A stretch of 62,710 bases of DNA from an uncultured Clostridia bacterium (lineage in GTDB: Bacteria; Bacillota; Clostridia; Oscillospirales; Ruminococcaceae): the NCBI GenBank assembly GCA_947363605.1, contig CANAQK010000005.1:1-62710 (forward strand), given 5' to 3'. The position numbers and the translations under genes were made by a program. Positions 21,326-30,362 of this stretch are shown here, piece after piece. Numbering within the stretch: position 1 is the stretch's first letter; each line of letters begins with the position of its first letter. Below the pieces are notes generated by a model, which was not told the origin of the DNA, ran no database searches, and saw only the letters and a list, made by a program, of their open reading frames with translations.

Positions 21326-22084
21326 TTATTTTACAGCTGTAAAGAAGAACCTGCGGAAGCCAAGCATCACTTCCCCGCTGTTCTGAAGGGGATAAGCCGC
21401 TTTTGCGCGCTCCAAGATTTCATTCTCAAATGCCCTTCCATGCGCTTGGTCCAAACAATCGAGATAAGGGCGGAGCCGCGTACCCTTTACCCAATCCACC
21501 AGCGCCCGGTGATCTGGGAGCGGATGATAGTAGTGAATCTCCCACAGATCAAACGAGGAGGAACAGGCGGTCAGAATGTTAAAATATTCCGCCGGTGTAA
21601 GCGTTTCATTCGGCTGGAGCTTTACCTTTTGCAGCCCCCATTTGGCTTCTGCAGCGATCTCTTTTATAATTTGAAACAACGGTTCTTCGCCGTTCATCGG
21701 GACCTGGACCGCCAAAACACCTTTTTCGTTTAACTTACTCATCAGAGCCGGGATCAGAGCCGTATGATTCGGAATCCATTGCAGACAAGCGTTGGAGAAC
21801 AGCAGATCATACTTCCCTTCCAAATCCAAAGCATCGCAAAGCTTAAATTTCAGCCTGGGATACCGGGCTTTTGCCTTTTCAATCATGTTGGGGGATGAAT
21901 CGATCCCGACCAGCTCTGCCTTTGGAAAATATTCTGCGACCGCAGAGGTGCTGTTTCCCGGCCCGCAGCCGATATCCGCGATCGTATGGGGAGCATCAGA
22001 TTTTAGGCGCATAAGCAGATCTCTTACCGGTTGTGTCCGCTGCTTTTCAAATTTCAAATATTGCAAAGAGTTCCAGTCTGACAT
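21326..22084 (-). CDS. tam: Trans-aconitate 2-methyltransferase-like
   Basis: A 252-aa class I SAM methyltransferase. Motif I is ADIGCGPGNST (about residues 36-46), followed by an acidic GIDSSPNM, and the conserved ACLQWIPNH segment of the Tam family. Tam methylates trans-aconitate, a by-product that inhibits aconitase; the substrate here is inferred. I chose the ATG at 22084 (GGAGGAATC upstream); the longer frame has no support. It is followed by a terminator. Confidence 0.85.
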   Translation of the reverse strand: MSDWNSLQYLKFEKQRTQPVRDLLMRLKSDAPHTIADIGCGPGNSTSAVAEYFPKAELVGIDSSPNMIEKAKARYPRLKFKLCDALDLEGKYDLLFSNACLQWIPNHTALIPALMSKLNEKGVLAVQVPMNGEEPLFQIIKEIAAEAKWGLQKVKLQPNETLTPAEYFNILTACSSSFDLWEIHYYHPLPDHRALVDWVKGTRLRPYLDCLDQAHGRAFENEILERAKAAYPLQNSGEVMLGFRRFFFTAVK

Positions 22085-22155
22085 GATCGATTCCTCCAAT
22101 TTTACAGGCGTATACGCCCGGGAAAGGTGATGACGGGATTGGCCCGCCCGTTTTT

Positions 22156-22731
22156 TCAGATTTGTACAACCTCTGTCTGGGTTTGGAACGGCGAAGGCTC
22201 CACGGTCTGGTATTCCCGCAGAAGGCCTGCGTAGATCAGCTCCTTGTCCTCCAGCTCGTAAAAATAGGAGGGGCGGTAGGTATGGATGTCCCGGGCAATG
22301 GGACGGATCCCGCAAAGCTGGATGGCTTCGGCTACGAATTCAGAGCAGAAATAGGTGTTTTTCCGTGCGATAGAGAATCCCAGCCGGGTAGCGATCATCC
22401 CCAATACATTATAGTGGAACTGATCCTTGGCGGCGTAGCAATCCTCCAGGTAATTTTTGGTGCGAAGATAGACTTCCCGGCTGACAGGCAGACGGTAAAC
22501 CTCCGCGTAAGTATCCGAAAAGCGGGCATAGAAGCCCCGGTCGCGGTCTTCCTGTACGAATCCTCCGTAAAAAGCGTTGTATAAATACCGCCTGCCAAAG
22601 CTGTACATACAATGCAGGGAGGGTTCGACCGCCAAGCTGCTGTGATTGATCCGGTCGCCGGTGAAGCGCTTGATCAGCTTGGCCGGAAGCGAGCTGGAGC
22701 TTGATAAAATCAAATAAACGTAATCCTGCAT
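22156..22731 (-). CDS. YiiX/YaeF-like permuted papain-fold enzyme
   Basis: A 191-aa protein resembling the permuted NlpC/P60 (YiiX/C92) group. These have an early His and a late Cys: here His30 in GDRINHSSLAV and Cys129 in NTYFCSEFVAEA. The group includes cysteine amidases or peptidases acting on cell-wall or lipid substrates, but substrates are mostly unknown. No signal peptide or membrane segment is evident. AAGGAG lies before the ATG. It is 71 bp upstream of the tam-like gene on the same strand. Confidence 0.8.
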   Translation of the reverse strand: MQDYVYLILSSSSSLPAKLIKRFTGDRINHSSLAVEPSLHCMYSFGRRYLYNAFYGGFVQEDRDRGFYARFSDTYAEVYRLPVSREVYLRTKNYLEDCYAAKDQFHYNVLGMIATRLGFSIARKNTYFCSEFVAEAIQLCGIRPIARDIHTYRPSYFYELEDKELIYAGLLREYQTVEPSPFQTQTEVVQI

Positions 22732-22827
22732 CCGGGATTTCTCCTTTCTGGCCCTAAAGGTTGGGTTTTATGGGGCAGCTGTCAAAGCCTGCCTTTATAC
22801 GATCCAATAGAAAAACCATGTATGTCG

Positions 22828-22960
22828 TACGAATTCCCCATAAAACGATGCAGTCGTTTTATGGGGCCGCAGCCGCCAAGAATGTTGTCAATACTTTTCT
22901 TGGGGCGCATTACGCCGCGATAAAAAGATTTTAATCTTTTTATCAAGAAATAGTATTAGA
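22828..22960 (-). repeat. R2 interspersed repeat, copy 1
   Basis: A 133-bp element related to the one inside the S10 operon (48161-48330). In minus orientation it runs from TAATACTATTTCTTGATAAAAAG through a shared core, CCAAGAAAAGTATTGACAAC, to the stem CCATAAAACGA/TCGTTTTATGG. Its stem bases differ from copy 2 in a compensating way. Its YiiX-facing end is 97 bp before that gene. Confidence 0.85.
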
Positions 22961-23121
22961 GTCTGTTTTAAAACTCCGAAAAACCGTCTTTTTATCCAGT
23001 GACAAACGGTTTCTGTGTTAAAAATCCTCGAAAGGCGACAGCCTTTCTTGCGGTTTTCGTCTTGAAACCGCCCGCCCTGAACAAAAATACTGGCATTTCT
23101 CTGGTTTTGAAACAGACTCTA
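22958..23121 (+). repeat. R4 repeat, long form
   Basis: A 164-bp element with terminal inverted repeats AGAGTCTGTTTTAAA and TTTGAAACAGACTCT. It abuts R2 copy 1 on one side and a short R4 copy on the other. No coding potential is seen. Confidence 0.75.
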
Positions 23122-23178
23122 GAGCCTGTTCAAGAGCTCAGCGTGTACGGGATGGCGGAGAGATTTTGAATAGGCTCT
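23121..23178 (+). repeat. R4 repeat, short form copy 1
   Basis: A 58-bp element with AGAGCCTGTTCAAGA at one end and TTTTGAATAGGCTCT at the other, around the core CAGCGTG...GGATGGCGGAG. The same core is found at 27331-27380. Confidence 0.8.
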
Positions 23179-23225
23179 TAGTATACCAGGGAATCCGACC
23201 GGATGCAACGGAAAGCGGCCTGTTT

Positions 23226-24182
23226 TCACAAATTCCCACCCGGCTCGGTGCGAAGGATCCCCTGGTAATCAAAGGCGGGGATAAAGCTTTCTTCTGCGGA
23301 GGAACCCTCCTGGATAAACCCGTTTTCGATCCCGAGCTCTGCCGCGAAATCGACGAAGTCGTCATATTCTTCGGGGGAAACCCGGCGGTTCAGCTCCGGG
23401 AAGCCGGGTACGTGGTTCAACGGAGTATATTGGCTCATCAGGCTGTAAAAGATCCGATTCCCATACCGCTCGAACACCCGGCGAAGCAGAGCCTTCCCGT
23501 CCTCCAGCAGGCCGGGAAGGAGCAGGTGGCGAAGGATCACTCCCCGCTGCATGGCCGGGAATCCACCGTCCGGCGGGGATTCGTCAAATACCGGTTCTCC
23601 AGCCTGAAGGGCCATTTCCTCCAGCGCCGCCCAAGCCCAGCGCGGATAATCCGCCGCGTCTGAATATCTCCCCGCCATCCTGGAAGAGAGATACTTGAAA
23701 TCAGGCAGGTAAATATCCACCAATCCGTTCAGACGGCGGAGGCTTTCCGGCTTTTCATAGCCGCTGCTATTCCAGACAACCGGGATGCTCAGACCCTGAA
23801 TTTTGGCCCGCTCCAGTGCTTCCGCAATCTGGGGAAGATAGTGGGTCGGTGTGACCAGGTTGATGTTCCGGGCAGATTGGGACTGAAGCTCCAAGAAGAT
23901 TTCCTCCAGCCGTCCTTCCGGCAGTTCCAGCCCGGACATATTGGCGCTGATTTCCCGGTTCTGGCAGAAAACACATCCCAGGCTGCACCCGGAGAAAAAG
24001 ACCGCTCCTGAGCCGCTTTCTCCGGAAAGGCAGGGCTCTTCCCAGAAGTGCAGGGCGGCGCGGGCCGCTTTGATCTTAGCCCCAGCCCCGCAGAAGCCGG
24101 TCTGTTCCTTCAGTCGGTTGACCCCGCATTCCCGCGGGCAGATCCGGCAGCAGCGCAGCAGGGCGGCGGTTTCTTGTGTCAT
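23226..24182 (-). CDS. Radical SAM protein, PflX/activase-like
   Basis: A 318-aa radical SAM protein of the group annotated as putative pyruvate formate-lyase activating enzymes (PflX-like). The radical SAM cluster is CSLGCVFC (Cys66, Cys70, Cys73). An N-terminal Cys set (Cys12, Cys15, Cys19, Cys31) suggests an additional Fe-S or metal site typical of this subgroup. A linked glycyl-radical enzyme is absent here, so the substrate is unknown. GGAGGG lies before the ATG. Confidence 0.85.
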   Translation of the reverse strand: MTQETAALLRCCRICPRECGVNRLKEQTGFCGAGAKIKAARAALHFWEEPCLSGESGSGAVFFSGCSLGCVFCQNREISANMSGLELPEGRLEEIFLELQSQSARNINLVTPTHYLPQIAEALERAKIQGLSIPVVWNSSGYEKPESLRRLNGLVDIYLPDFKYLSSRMAGRYSDAADYPRWAWAALEEMALQAGEPVFDESPPDGGFPAMQRGVILRHLLLPGLLEDGKALLRRVFERYGNRIFYSLMSQYTPLNHVPGFPELNRRVSPEEYDDFVDFAAELGIENGFIQEGSSAEESFIPAFDYQGILRTEPGGNL

Positions 24183-24248
24183 GGTGTCCCTCCTGAAAAA
24201 GGGAAGGCCCTCTGCAAGGGCCCTCCGTTTGATTATACGCTTGTTTCA

Positions 24249-24399
24249 TATAGTTGGCGCACTTGAAAATCTGGCACCCGATTTTCAAGTCAGGCTTTGC
24301 CTGGCATAAAATGCGCTGCGCGCCGTCTATGAAGCCCTGCCGCATGATACCGCAGTGTTGAAAAGAAGCCAATGCTTCTTTTCAAGTGTGTTGGCTATA
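24249..24399 (+). repeat. R1 interspersed repeat, copy C (deleted, opposite orientation)
   Basis: A 151-bp R1 copy lacking about 30 bp of the interior. The end with GAAAAGAAGC/GCTTCTTTTC is at 24399, facing the 3' end of thrS. It is the only copy whose orientation does not match the transcription of the adjacent genes. Ends are slightly decayed (TATAGTTGG, TTGGCTATA). Confidence 0.9.
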
Positions 24400-24593
24400 A
24401 ACAGCAGTATTCTGAAATGCTTAAAGGTTCCCCGTCAGTCATGCTCCGAATGCGGGGCTCTTGCTGCTCCCAGACCCCCGGGCACCCTGTGCAGCAGGGA
24501 GGCCTTCCTGCTGTCTAGCCGCCCCGGTCTGTGCCGGAGGAACGTTTCGACAGCTCGAAGCGGGATCCTTTTACGAGGCAGCTTTCCGTCTGG
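24400..24593 (+). other. GC-rich non-coding stretch after thrS
   Basis: No gene I can support. It includes AGCTCGAAGCGGGATCCTTTTACGAGG, loosely similar to stretches near 27110 and 30805, possibly a decayed repeat. I see no clear thrS terminator. Confidence 0.35.
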
Positions 24594-26534
24594 CTATTGA
24601 ATCACTTTGTCCCGTACTTCGGCAGTCAGCTTTTCGATCAGCGCTTCCAGGCCCAGCTGGCCAATATCGCCGTCCTTCCGGGAACGGATGCCGACGCTGT
24701 TCGCCTCGACCTCCTTGTCCCCGACAATCAGCATATAAGGCACCTTTTCCAGCTGGGCTTCCCGGATCTTATAACCGATCTTTTCACTGCGGCTGTCCAG
24801 CTCGACCCGGAATCCCGCCTGGCTCAGACGGTCGGAAACAGCCTGGGCATATTCATGCTGGCGTTCGCTGATCGGCAGGATTTTCACCTGGGTGGGCGCC
24901 AGCCAGAGTGGGAACGCCCCCGCATATTTTTCGATGAGCAGGGCCAGCGTCCGCTCATAGCAGCCAATCGAGGTGCGGTGGATGATATACGGGTTCTTTT
25001 TACTGCCGTCCATATCGACATATTCCATCCCGAATTTCTCCGCCAGCAGCTGGTCGATCTGGATGGTAATCAGCGTGTCTTCCTTGCCATGGACGTTCTT
25101 GATCTGGATATCCAGCTTAGGCCCATAGAATGCCGCCTCGCCGACCCCGACAGCATAGGGAATGTCCAGATCATCCAGGATCTTCTTCATAATAGACTGG
25201 GCCTCATCCCACTGTTCCGGCGTCCCGATGTATTTCTCCCGGTCCTCTGGATCCCACTGTGAGAACCGGTATGAAATATCCTCATATAACCCCAGGGTTT
25301 TGAGCATATAGATCGCCAGCTCCAGACAGTTCTGGAACTCCTGTTCCAACTGGGAGGGCAGGCACATCAGGTGCCCTTCCGAGATGGTGAACTGGCGTAC
25401 CCGGATCAGGCCGTGCATCTCGCCCGAGCTTTCGTTGCGGAAGAGGGTCGAGGTTTCATTATAACGCAGCGGCAGATCCCGGTAAGAGCGTTTTTTGCTG
25501 AGGTAGGCCTGGTATTGGAAGGGGCAGGTCATGGGGCGGAGGGCAAAGACTTCGCTGTCCTTGGACTCGTCGCCCAGGACGAACATCCCTTCTTTATAAT
25601 GGTCCCAATGCCCTGAAACCTTATAAAGGTCGCTTTTGGCCATATAGGGGGTCTTGGTGAGCTGCCAGCCCCGGCGCTGCTCCTCGTCCTCGACAAAGCG
25701 CTGGAGCAGTTGGAGCACCCGGGCCCCTTTGGGCAGGAGGATGGGCAGGCCCTGCCCGATCAGCTCCGAGGTGGTAAAATAACCCAGCTGCCGCCCGAGC
25801 AGGTTGTGATCCCGCCGTTTGGCTTCTTCCATCCGGGCCAGGTGTTCTTCCAACAGGCTGGCCTTGGGGAACGCCGTGCCGTATATCCGGCAAAGCTGCG
25901 GGTTGGAAGCGTCACCCCGCCAATATGCACCGGTGCAGGCCGTTAGCTTCAGGGCCTTCAGCGGGGCGGTACTCAGCAGATGCGGGCCAGCGCAAAGATC
26001 CAGGAATTCCCCCTGCTCATAGAACAGGATGGCCTCGCCTTTTCCGGCGTGTTCCTCGGCAAGCTCTACTTTATAGGGCTCGCCCCGTTCGCCGAGCTTG
26101 CGGACGGCTTCTTGGGGGGAAAGCTCCAGCCGGTGCAGCTCGAGGTTCTCCTTGACGATTTTTTTCATCTCGGCTTCCAGCCTGTCCAGATCCTCGGGGG
26201 AAAAGGGGGTTTCAACGTCAAAATCATAGTAGAACCCATTTTCGATGGCCGGGCCGATCGCCAGCTTGGCGTTTGGATAAAGCCGCTTGACAGCCTGGGC
26301 CAGTACATGGGAGGCTGTGTGCCAGAATGCGTGCTGTCCGTCGGGATGGTCGAAGGTCAGGATATCCAGCTCACAGTCCTCGGTCAGCAGGGTACGGAGA
26401 TCCTGTACCTGGCCGTTTATCCGGCAGGCACAGGCGGACTTATACAGCCCGGCGCCCAATTCTTTGGCAACTTCTGCTGCCGTAATACCGGATGGGAAAC
26501 AGCGGACTTCGCCGCCTTTTAACGTAATATTCAT
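24594..26534 (-). CDS. thrS: Threonyl-tRNA synthetase
   Basis: Charges tRNA-Thr. The 646-aa product has an N-terminal TGS domain (about 1-60), the editing domain with the HTASHVLAQAV zinc-like motif (about 76-86), the class II catalytic core (motif 2 around the NETSTLFRNE region) and the C-terminal anticodon-binding domain. I chose the ATG at 26534, second of a tandem ATG pair, because GGAGG then lies 6 bp upstream. A further upstream frame is leader sequence. It is regulated by the T-box at 26584-26853. Confidence 0.96.
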   Translation of the reverse strand: MNITLKGGEVRCFPSGITAAEVAKELGAGLYKSACACRINGQVQDLRTLLTEDCELDILTFDHPDGQHAFWHTASHVLAQAVKRLYPNAKLAIGPAIENGFYYDFDVETPFSPEDLDRLEAEMKKIVKENLELHRLELSPQEAVRKLGERGEPYKVELAEEHAGKGEAILFYEQGEFLDLCAGPHLLSTAPLKALKLTACTGAYWRGDASNPQLCRIYGTAFPKASLLEEHLARMEEAKRRDHNLLGRQLGYFTTSELIGQGLPILLPKGARVLQLLQRFVEDEEQRRGWQLTKTPYMAKSDLYKVSGHWDHYKEGMFVLGDESKDSEVFALRPMTCPFQYQAYLSKKRSYRDLPLRYNETSTLFRNESSGEMHGLIRVRQFTISEGHLMCLPSQLEQEFQNCLELAIYMLKTLGLYEDISYRFSQWDPEDREKYIGTPEQWDEAQSIMKKILDDLDIPYAVGVGEAAFYGPKLDIQIKNVHGKEDTLITIQIDQLLAEKFGMEYVDMDGSKKNPYIIHRTSIGCYERTLALLIEKYAGAFPLWLAPTQVKILPISERQHEYAQAVSDRLSQAGFRVELDSRSEKIGYKIREAQLEKVPYMLIVGDKEVEANSVGIRSRKDGDIGQLGLEALIEKLTAEVRDKVIQ

Positions 26535-26583
26535 CATGTTCCTCCTTTTGAATGGTTTGAACAAACATTTATTTTGATGGATC

Positions 26584-26853
26584 AAAAAACGCCTCATCCC
26601 GGTCCCTCAGGTCAAAAACCAAGAAGAAACAGGGATGAAGCGTTCGCTCCACGATTCCACCCAAATTCCCTGCCGAAAGGCAGGACACTCGAAACCGCTG
26701 TAACGGGCGGTCATACCCGGCGGGATTCACGGAAAAAGCGTTGGCCCGCACTCAGAGGGCGGTAGCAGGTTTTCCGCCGGCCGGCACATTTTCAGCCTGG
26801 ATGCGCCTCTCTTAGGGCCGGATAAAGGAAAACCGCCTTCCTCGTCGTCGTTT
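26584..26853 (-). promoter_or_regulatory. T-box riboswitch (Thr) in the thrS leader
   Basis: On the minus strand the T-box sequence TGGGTGGAATCGTGG is at 26663-26649. A terminator follows, with arms AACGCTTCATCCC and GGGATGAGGCGTT plus a T-run (26644-26584). Upstream lies a long stem I region; an ACC triplet at 26763-26761, before CTGAG, is the likely specifier for tRNA-Thr. Uncharged tRNA-Thr would bind and favour the antiterminator, raising thrS expression when threonine is short. Confidence 0.92.
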
Positions 26854-26859
26854 GGCTCT

Positions 26860-26888
26860 ATCATAGCATGAAGGAGACGGGAAGTCAA
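26860..26888 (-). promoter_or_regulatory. thrS promoter
   Basis: On the minus strand TTGACT (26888-26883), a 17-bp spacer and TATGAT (26865-26860), just before the T-box leader. Confidence 0.85.
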
Positions 26889-27330
26889 GCCTCCACTCCG
26901 CTGTGCGGCTCACGCCCGTTCATAAAAGAGTGATGTCCCGGAAGGCCCAAGGGAGTTCCTGCCCTGCCGGCCGTGATTCAGTGCGGGGGAGGGGGCGGCC
27001 CTTTTTGGGGGGAGGAGAGGCTGCTGCTCTCTGCTCCGCAGGGCGCAGTATGGGGCGGTGCTCCGCGATCTTGATGCGAGGTTCATGCTGTCCCGGCCGC
27101 TTGAGGATTGGTACGCTTGAAAGCCGGATCCTTTTTATGAAACGGGCGTGCTGCCGTGCGGCTGTCTGACGGACTTGGAAAGTTCACCAGTCCTTGCAAT
27201 CAGCGGCGGGACAGGGTATGATAATAAAAATCGAATTTTTTAAGTATTAAAGGAAGATTTAACCCCTCATAAGACGGGACGAAACAAAATTGGCCTTTAT
27301 TTTTGTTTCATAGGCGCGGTTTGTCTGATT
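26889..27330 (+). other. Intergenic region without a supported gene
   Basis: GC-rich at 26890-27175, AT-rich after that. Open frames here are short and lack ribosome sites. The GC-rich part holds a segment (GCTTGAAAGCCGGATCCTTTTTATGAA near 27114) loosely similar to stretches at 24550 and, reversed, 30797. It may be a decayed repeat. Confidence 0.4.
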
Positions 27331-27380
27331 CTGTTCAAGATCTTAGCGTGGGATGGCGGAGGGATTTTAAACAGGCTCTA
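27331..27380 (+). repeat. R4 repeat, short form copy 2
   Basis: About 50 bp, CTGTTCAAGATCTTAGCGTG...TTTTAAACAGGCTCT, matching the short element at 23121-23178. It directly adjoins the 5' end of the membrane-protein remnant that follows. Confidence 0.75.
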
Positions 27381-27385
27381 AGCAT

Positions 27386-27592
27386 TTGACCTGCCTTTTT
27401 GTTGCGCTCGTCATTCTGCTTTCAAATGCCATGTGTGCTAGATACTGTACCCTTCAGTTGGGCAGACAATACGCAGGGTACAGCGCGCCGGCTGGTACGG
27501 CCTTTTTGCGGTGTATTCCCTATGGGACTGGGATGATAATCTGTGTGATTGCTGCTTGGTTTTTCCATAAAAAGCATCGGAAAGCCCTCTGA
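27386..27592 (+). pseudogene. Truncated paralogue of the small two-TM protein
   Basis: The frame encodes about 68 residues similar to the protein at 17439-17681: LLSNAMC, then AGYSAPAGTAFLRCIPY and a second helix with a basic tail. The first helix start is lost, the only early start is TTG, and no ribosome site is seen. The R4 short element sits where the 5' end should be, so insertion probably broke the gene. Residual function cannot be excluded. Confidence 0.65.
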
Positions 27593-27596
27593 ATTC

Positions 27597-27630
27597 AAAC
27601 AGCGGCGGTTCATTGGAACCGCCGCTGTTT
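27597..27630 (+). terminator. Hairpin after the membrane-protein remnant
   Basis: AAACAGCGGCGGTT pairs perfectly with AACCGCCGCTGTTT. The tail on the plus strand is only weakly T-rich, so terminator function is probable rather than certain. Confidence 0.6.
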
Positions 27631-27712
27631 ATATGCTGTGACGAAAAACGATGCCGTTTGCAGCCCCAAAGGGAAAGGGCCATGTGTCCCAAAACGGAAA
27701 TGAAGGGCCGGA

Positions 27713-29731
27713 TCAGGAGATGTTTGCGGTTTCCTTCAGCTTGAACTTGGCGACCATCTCCCGGAGCATCGTTGCCTGGCTGGACAGCTCTTCGCTGGCA
27801 GCGGCGCTGGCCTCCGCCGTGGATGCGTTGCTCTGTACAACGCTGGCAATCTGCTCGATCCCGTGCGTAATTTCCTCTGTATTGGCGGCCTGCTGCTTGG
27901 TATATTCTGCAATGCCGCTGACCAGATTGCTCATATTGTCGGCCTGGGTGACAACCGTCAGGATGGCGTCTGATGTATTTTGAGCGGCATGAACCCCTTC
28001 GTTCATGGATTTTACCGTCTGCCCCAAAAGGATCGTTGTTTCCTGGGCCGCTTCGGAGGATTTCCCGGCCAGACGCCGGACTTCGTCTGCAACCACCGCA
28101 AAGCCTTTTCCGGCTTCACCAGCCCGGGAGGCTTCTACGGCGGCATTCAACGCTAAAATATTGGTCTGGAAGGCGATATCCTCAATCGTCTTGACAATTT
28201 TGTTGATTTCGGTGGAATTATCGCTGATTTTCTGGATGACCTCGGTGAGGTTCTTCATCTTGTCGTTGCTCTCCAGAAGGCCTTCCTTCACAGAATGCGC
28301 AATGCGGTCCGCCTCCCGGGCGCCTTGGGCAACCTTGTGGATGCTGTCGGATACCGAATCAATGTGGCTGGCCAAAGTGTCCACCTCAGCGGACTGTTCT
28401 GTAGATCCCTGGGAAAGGGTAATAGCGCCGCTGGAAACCAGCTCCGCCCCTGCGGCCACATCCCTTGAGGCAGAGCGCAGCTGCCCCATGGTGCCGTTCA
28501 GCGCACTGGAGATTTCATCCAGAGAGCGTTTGATTTTGGCGAATTCCCCGGTGTAGTCATTTTCCAGCGAAAAAGCCAGGTTCCCCTCTGCGATTTCGTA
28601 GAGCGTCCGGGAAATTTCGTCAATGTATCGGACATAGTCCCGAAGCCGGACCGTGACCTGATTAAAATTATTCGCCAGCACACCTAGCTCGTCGTTGGAC
28701 TGATAATGGATTTCCTGATTCAGCTCCCCTTCCGCGATCTGTGTCGCCACGCGGCTCAGCTCGGTTACAGGCCGGCCGATGACGCGCCGAACCTGAATGA
28801 TAATCAGCAGCAGCATCGCCGCGACCGCCAGCGCCGCCAATATCAGGATCGCGACCGCCAGCTCGTAGAGCTCCTGTAAGACTTCTGAACGGGACACATA
28901 GGCTACAGCTTTCCAGTTGCTTCCTGGAACGTCCGCAATCTGAATATAGGTATTATCGTAAACCGACAGCCCTGTTTTTCCCCCGCGGATTTGCTCGGCG
29001 GCGTAGTCATACATTTCGGAGCCGATGTGGTTCAGGTTTTTACCGGTCATAGCGGGGTCCTGATGCCCAATAATCGTATCCGTAAGGGTGTCCACCAGGA
29101 AAATGCCGCCGGTTTTCTCCAGCTGGATCCCGCTGACAATTTTGGAGATAGAGTCCAGATAGAGGTCTGCTGCGGCAACGCCGCGCACAGCTCCGCCGCG
29201 GGACTTCAGCACGCCGGAAACAGCGACTACATAAGACTGGGAGTTTTCGTCCAGATAAACATTACCGAGGGTGAAATCCTCCGATTGCAGGCCCTCCCGA
29301 TACCAGGCTTTTAATAAAGGATCGTAATCCGCGCCGGGTATGAAGGAAGCGTGATGCAGCTCCCCATCGGTGGTGGCGACATACAGCCCGGCGGGGTAAG
29401 CGCTGTTCGGGTCTACCGTATGCTTGATATAGGCTTTCATGGCGGGGATGTCCATATCCTCATACTGGATAGTGTCCCGCTGCAATTCGAGCGAGGTCAT
29501 GGTTTTATTCATCCAAGCGCGGGTCTCCTGGATGGCTTCCTCCGTCGTAGCCTGGATCAGGTCCTCGCTTTTTTCCAGCAGCGCATGGGACATTTGAATG
29601 TAGACAATCGCCAGCAGGACTGCCAGTGCAAGGACAACGCTGCCGATGATCGCAACCACCAGTTTTCCTGTGATTCCCCAGCTTTTGCGTGCGGCAGACG
29701 CCGCTGAGATCCTTTCTTTCCCATTTTTCAT
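27713..29731 (-). CDS. Methyl-accepting chemotaxis protein
   Basis: A 672-aa membrane receptor for chemotaxis. It has TM1 at about 20-42, a double-CACHE type extracellular sensor (about 50-275), TM2 (about 285-310), a HAMP domain, and a cytoplasmic signalling domain with the conserved hairpin tip [18 protein letters not shown] flanked by long methylation helices. I chose the ATG at 29731 (GAGGAG upstream) over an upstream start. It is transcribed alone from 29858-29886; no other chemotaxis gene is in the window. The ligand is unknown; dCACHE domains often bind amino acids or organic acids. Confidence 0.93.
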   Translation of the reverse strand: MKNGKERISAASAARKSWGITGKLVVAIIGSVVLALAVLLAIVYIQMSHALLEKSEDLIQATTEEAIQETRAWMNKTMTSLELQRDTIQYEDMDIPAMKAYIKHTVDPNSAYPAGLYVATTDGELHHASFIPGADYDPLLKAWYREGLQSEDFTLGNVYLDENSQSYVVAVSGVLKSRGGAVRGVAAADLYLDSISKIVSGIQLEKTGGIFLVDTLTDTIIGHQDPAMTGKNLNHIGSEMYDYAAEQIRGGKTGLSVYDNTYIQIADVPGSNWKAVAYVSRSEVLQELYELAVAILILAALAVAAMLLLIIIQVRRVIGRPVTELSRVATQIAEGELNQEIHYQSNDELGVLANNFNQVTVRLRDYVRYIDEISRTLYEIAEGNLAFSLENDYTGEFAKIKRSLDEISSALNGTMGQLRSASRDVAAGAELVSSGAITLSQGSTEQSAEVDTLASHIDSVSDSIHKVAQGAREADRIAHSVKEGLLESNDKMKNLTEVIQKISDNSTEINKIVKTIEDIAFQTNILALNAAVEASRAGEAGKGFAVVADEVRRLAGKSSEAAQETTILLGQTVKSMNEGVHAAQNTSDAILTVVTQADNMSNLVSGIAEYTKQQAANTEEITHGIEQIASVVQSNASTAEASAAASEELSSQATMLREMVAKFKLKETANIS

Positions 29732-29857
29732 AGTGCTCACTCTCCTCACCGGTTTCTTTTGGTTTCTGTTCGTCCCTATTCGAAAAAGCAGTGAGGCAAG
29801 CGCTGCCTGCATTCAAACAAGATGCAGATCTGTTTCATACAGATTGAAATTATCCTT

Positions 29858-29886
29858 ATTATATCAAACAAAACAAGAAAGTACAA
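29858..29886 (-). promoter_or_regulatory. Chemoreceptor gene promoter
   Basis: On the minus strand TTGTAC (29886-29881), a 17-bp spacer and TATAAT (29863-29858). The remaining 29887-30054 shows nothing I can assign. Confidence 0.75.
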
Positions 29887-30054
29887 GCTATTATGACATA
29901 AATTGTGCATTTTATGGAAAATAAAATGTCCTAAGGCGAGCCTTGGGACAGCTTTAGGAGCAAATGTTCGGAATTTATAAGGTTTCTACAATAAGAAGCG
30001 ACCCTTTGTTTAAGGGAACATTTACGTTTGGAAAAAAATGTAAAAATAGAACAG

Positions 30055-30174
30055 TCAGGCTTCTTCCTTCTTTGCTTCGTCGGCCGCGGCCCGGACTGCG
30101 GCAATCACAAAGACGGAAAAAGTGCAGTTTTTATCCCGAATGAAGGTTCCACTTCGCAATGCTTTATTCGCCAT
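30055..30174 (-). pseudogene. Remnant of an RHH-like protein
   Basis: A 39-codon frame (MANKALRSGTF...) whose core CTFSVFVIAAVRAA-DEAKKEEA matches the C-terminal half of the RHH-like protein at 10417-10602. The N-terminal DNA-binding strand is missing. The apparent start overlaps the tRNA-Arg terminator. It is best read as a fragment left by a deletion or rearrangement. Confidence 0.7.
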
Positions 30175-30179
30175 ACTCA

Positions 30180-30218
30180 AAATAAAAATTGGGTCTGAAC
30201 GCAACTGCATTCAGACCC
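30180..30218 (-). terminator. tRNA-Arg terminator
   Basis: On the minus strand GGGTCTGAA pairs with TTCAGACCC, followed by AATTTTTATTTT. It is directly after the CCA end of the tRNA. Confidence 0.9.
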
Positions 30219-30225
30219 AATTTCA

Positions 30226-30302
30226 TGGTACGCCCGGCGGGATTCGAACCCACGACCTTTTGATTCGTAGTCAAACACTCTATCCAGCTGAGCTACGGGC
30301 GC
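30226..30302 (-). tRNA. tRNA-Arg (anticodon ACG)
   Basis: A 77-nt tRNA with encoded CCA. The acceptor stem is GCGCCCG/CGGGCGU (first pair G-U), D arm GCTCAGCTGGATAGAGT, anticodon loop CTACGAA giving ACG, and T arm with GGTTCGAATCC. ACG is normally read as inosine-34 after deamination, decoding CGU, CGC and CGA. Confidence 0.97.
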
Positions 30303-30333
30303 ATACACAGGAACATTTCCCATGTGCTTGGTT

Positions 30334-30362
30334 ATTATATCATGCAAAAAACCAAATGTCAA
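30334..30362 (-). promoter_or_regulatory. tRNA-Arg promoter (inside the rnpB terminator)
   Basis: A perfect consensus on the minus strand: TTGACA (30362-30357), a 17-bp spacer and TATAAT (30339-30334). The -35 box and spacer lie within the hairpin that ends rnpB. Confidence 0.88.

Noticed and set aside
24249-24399. CRISPR array made of the R1 repeats
   Set aside because: Copies are kilobases apart and about 180 bp long, without regular spacers. No cas genes are present.
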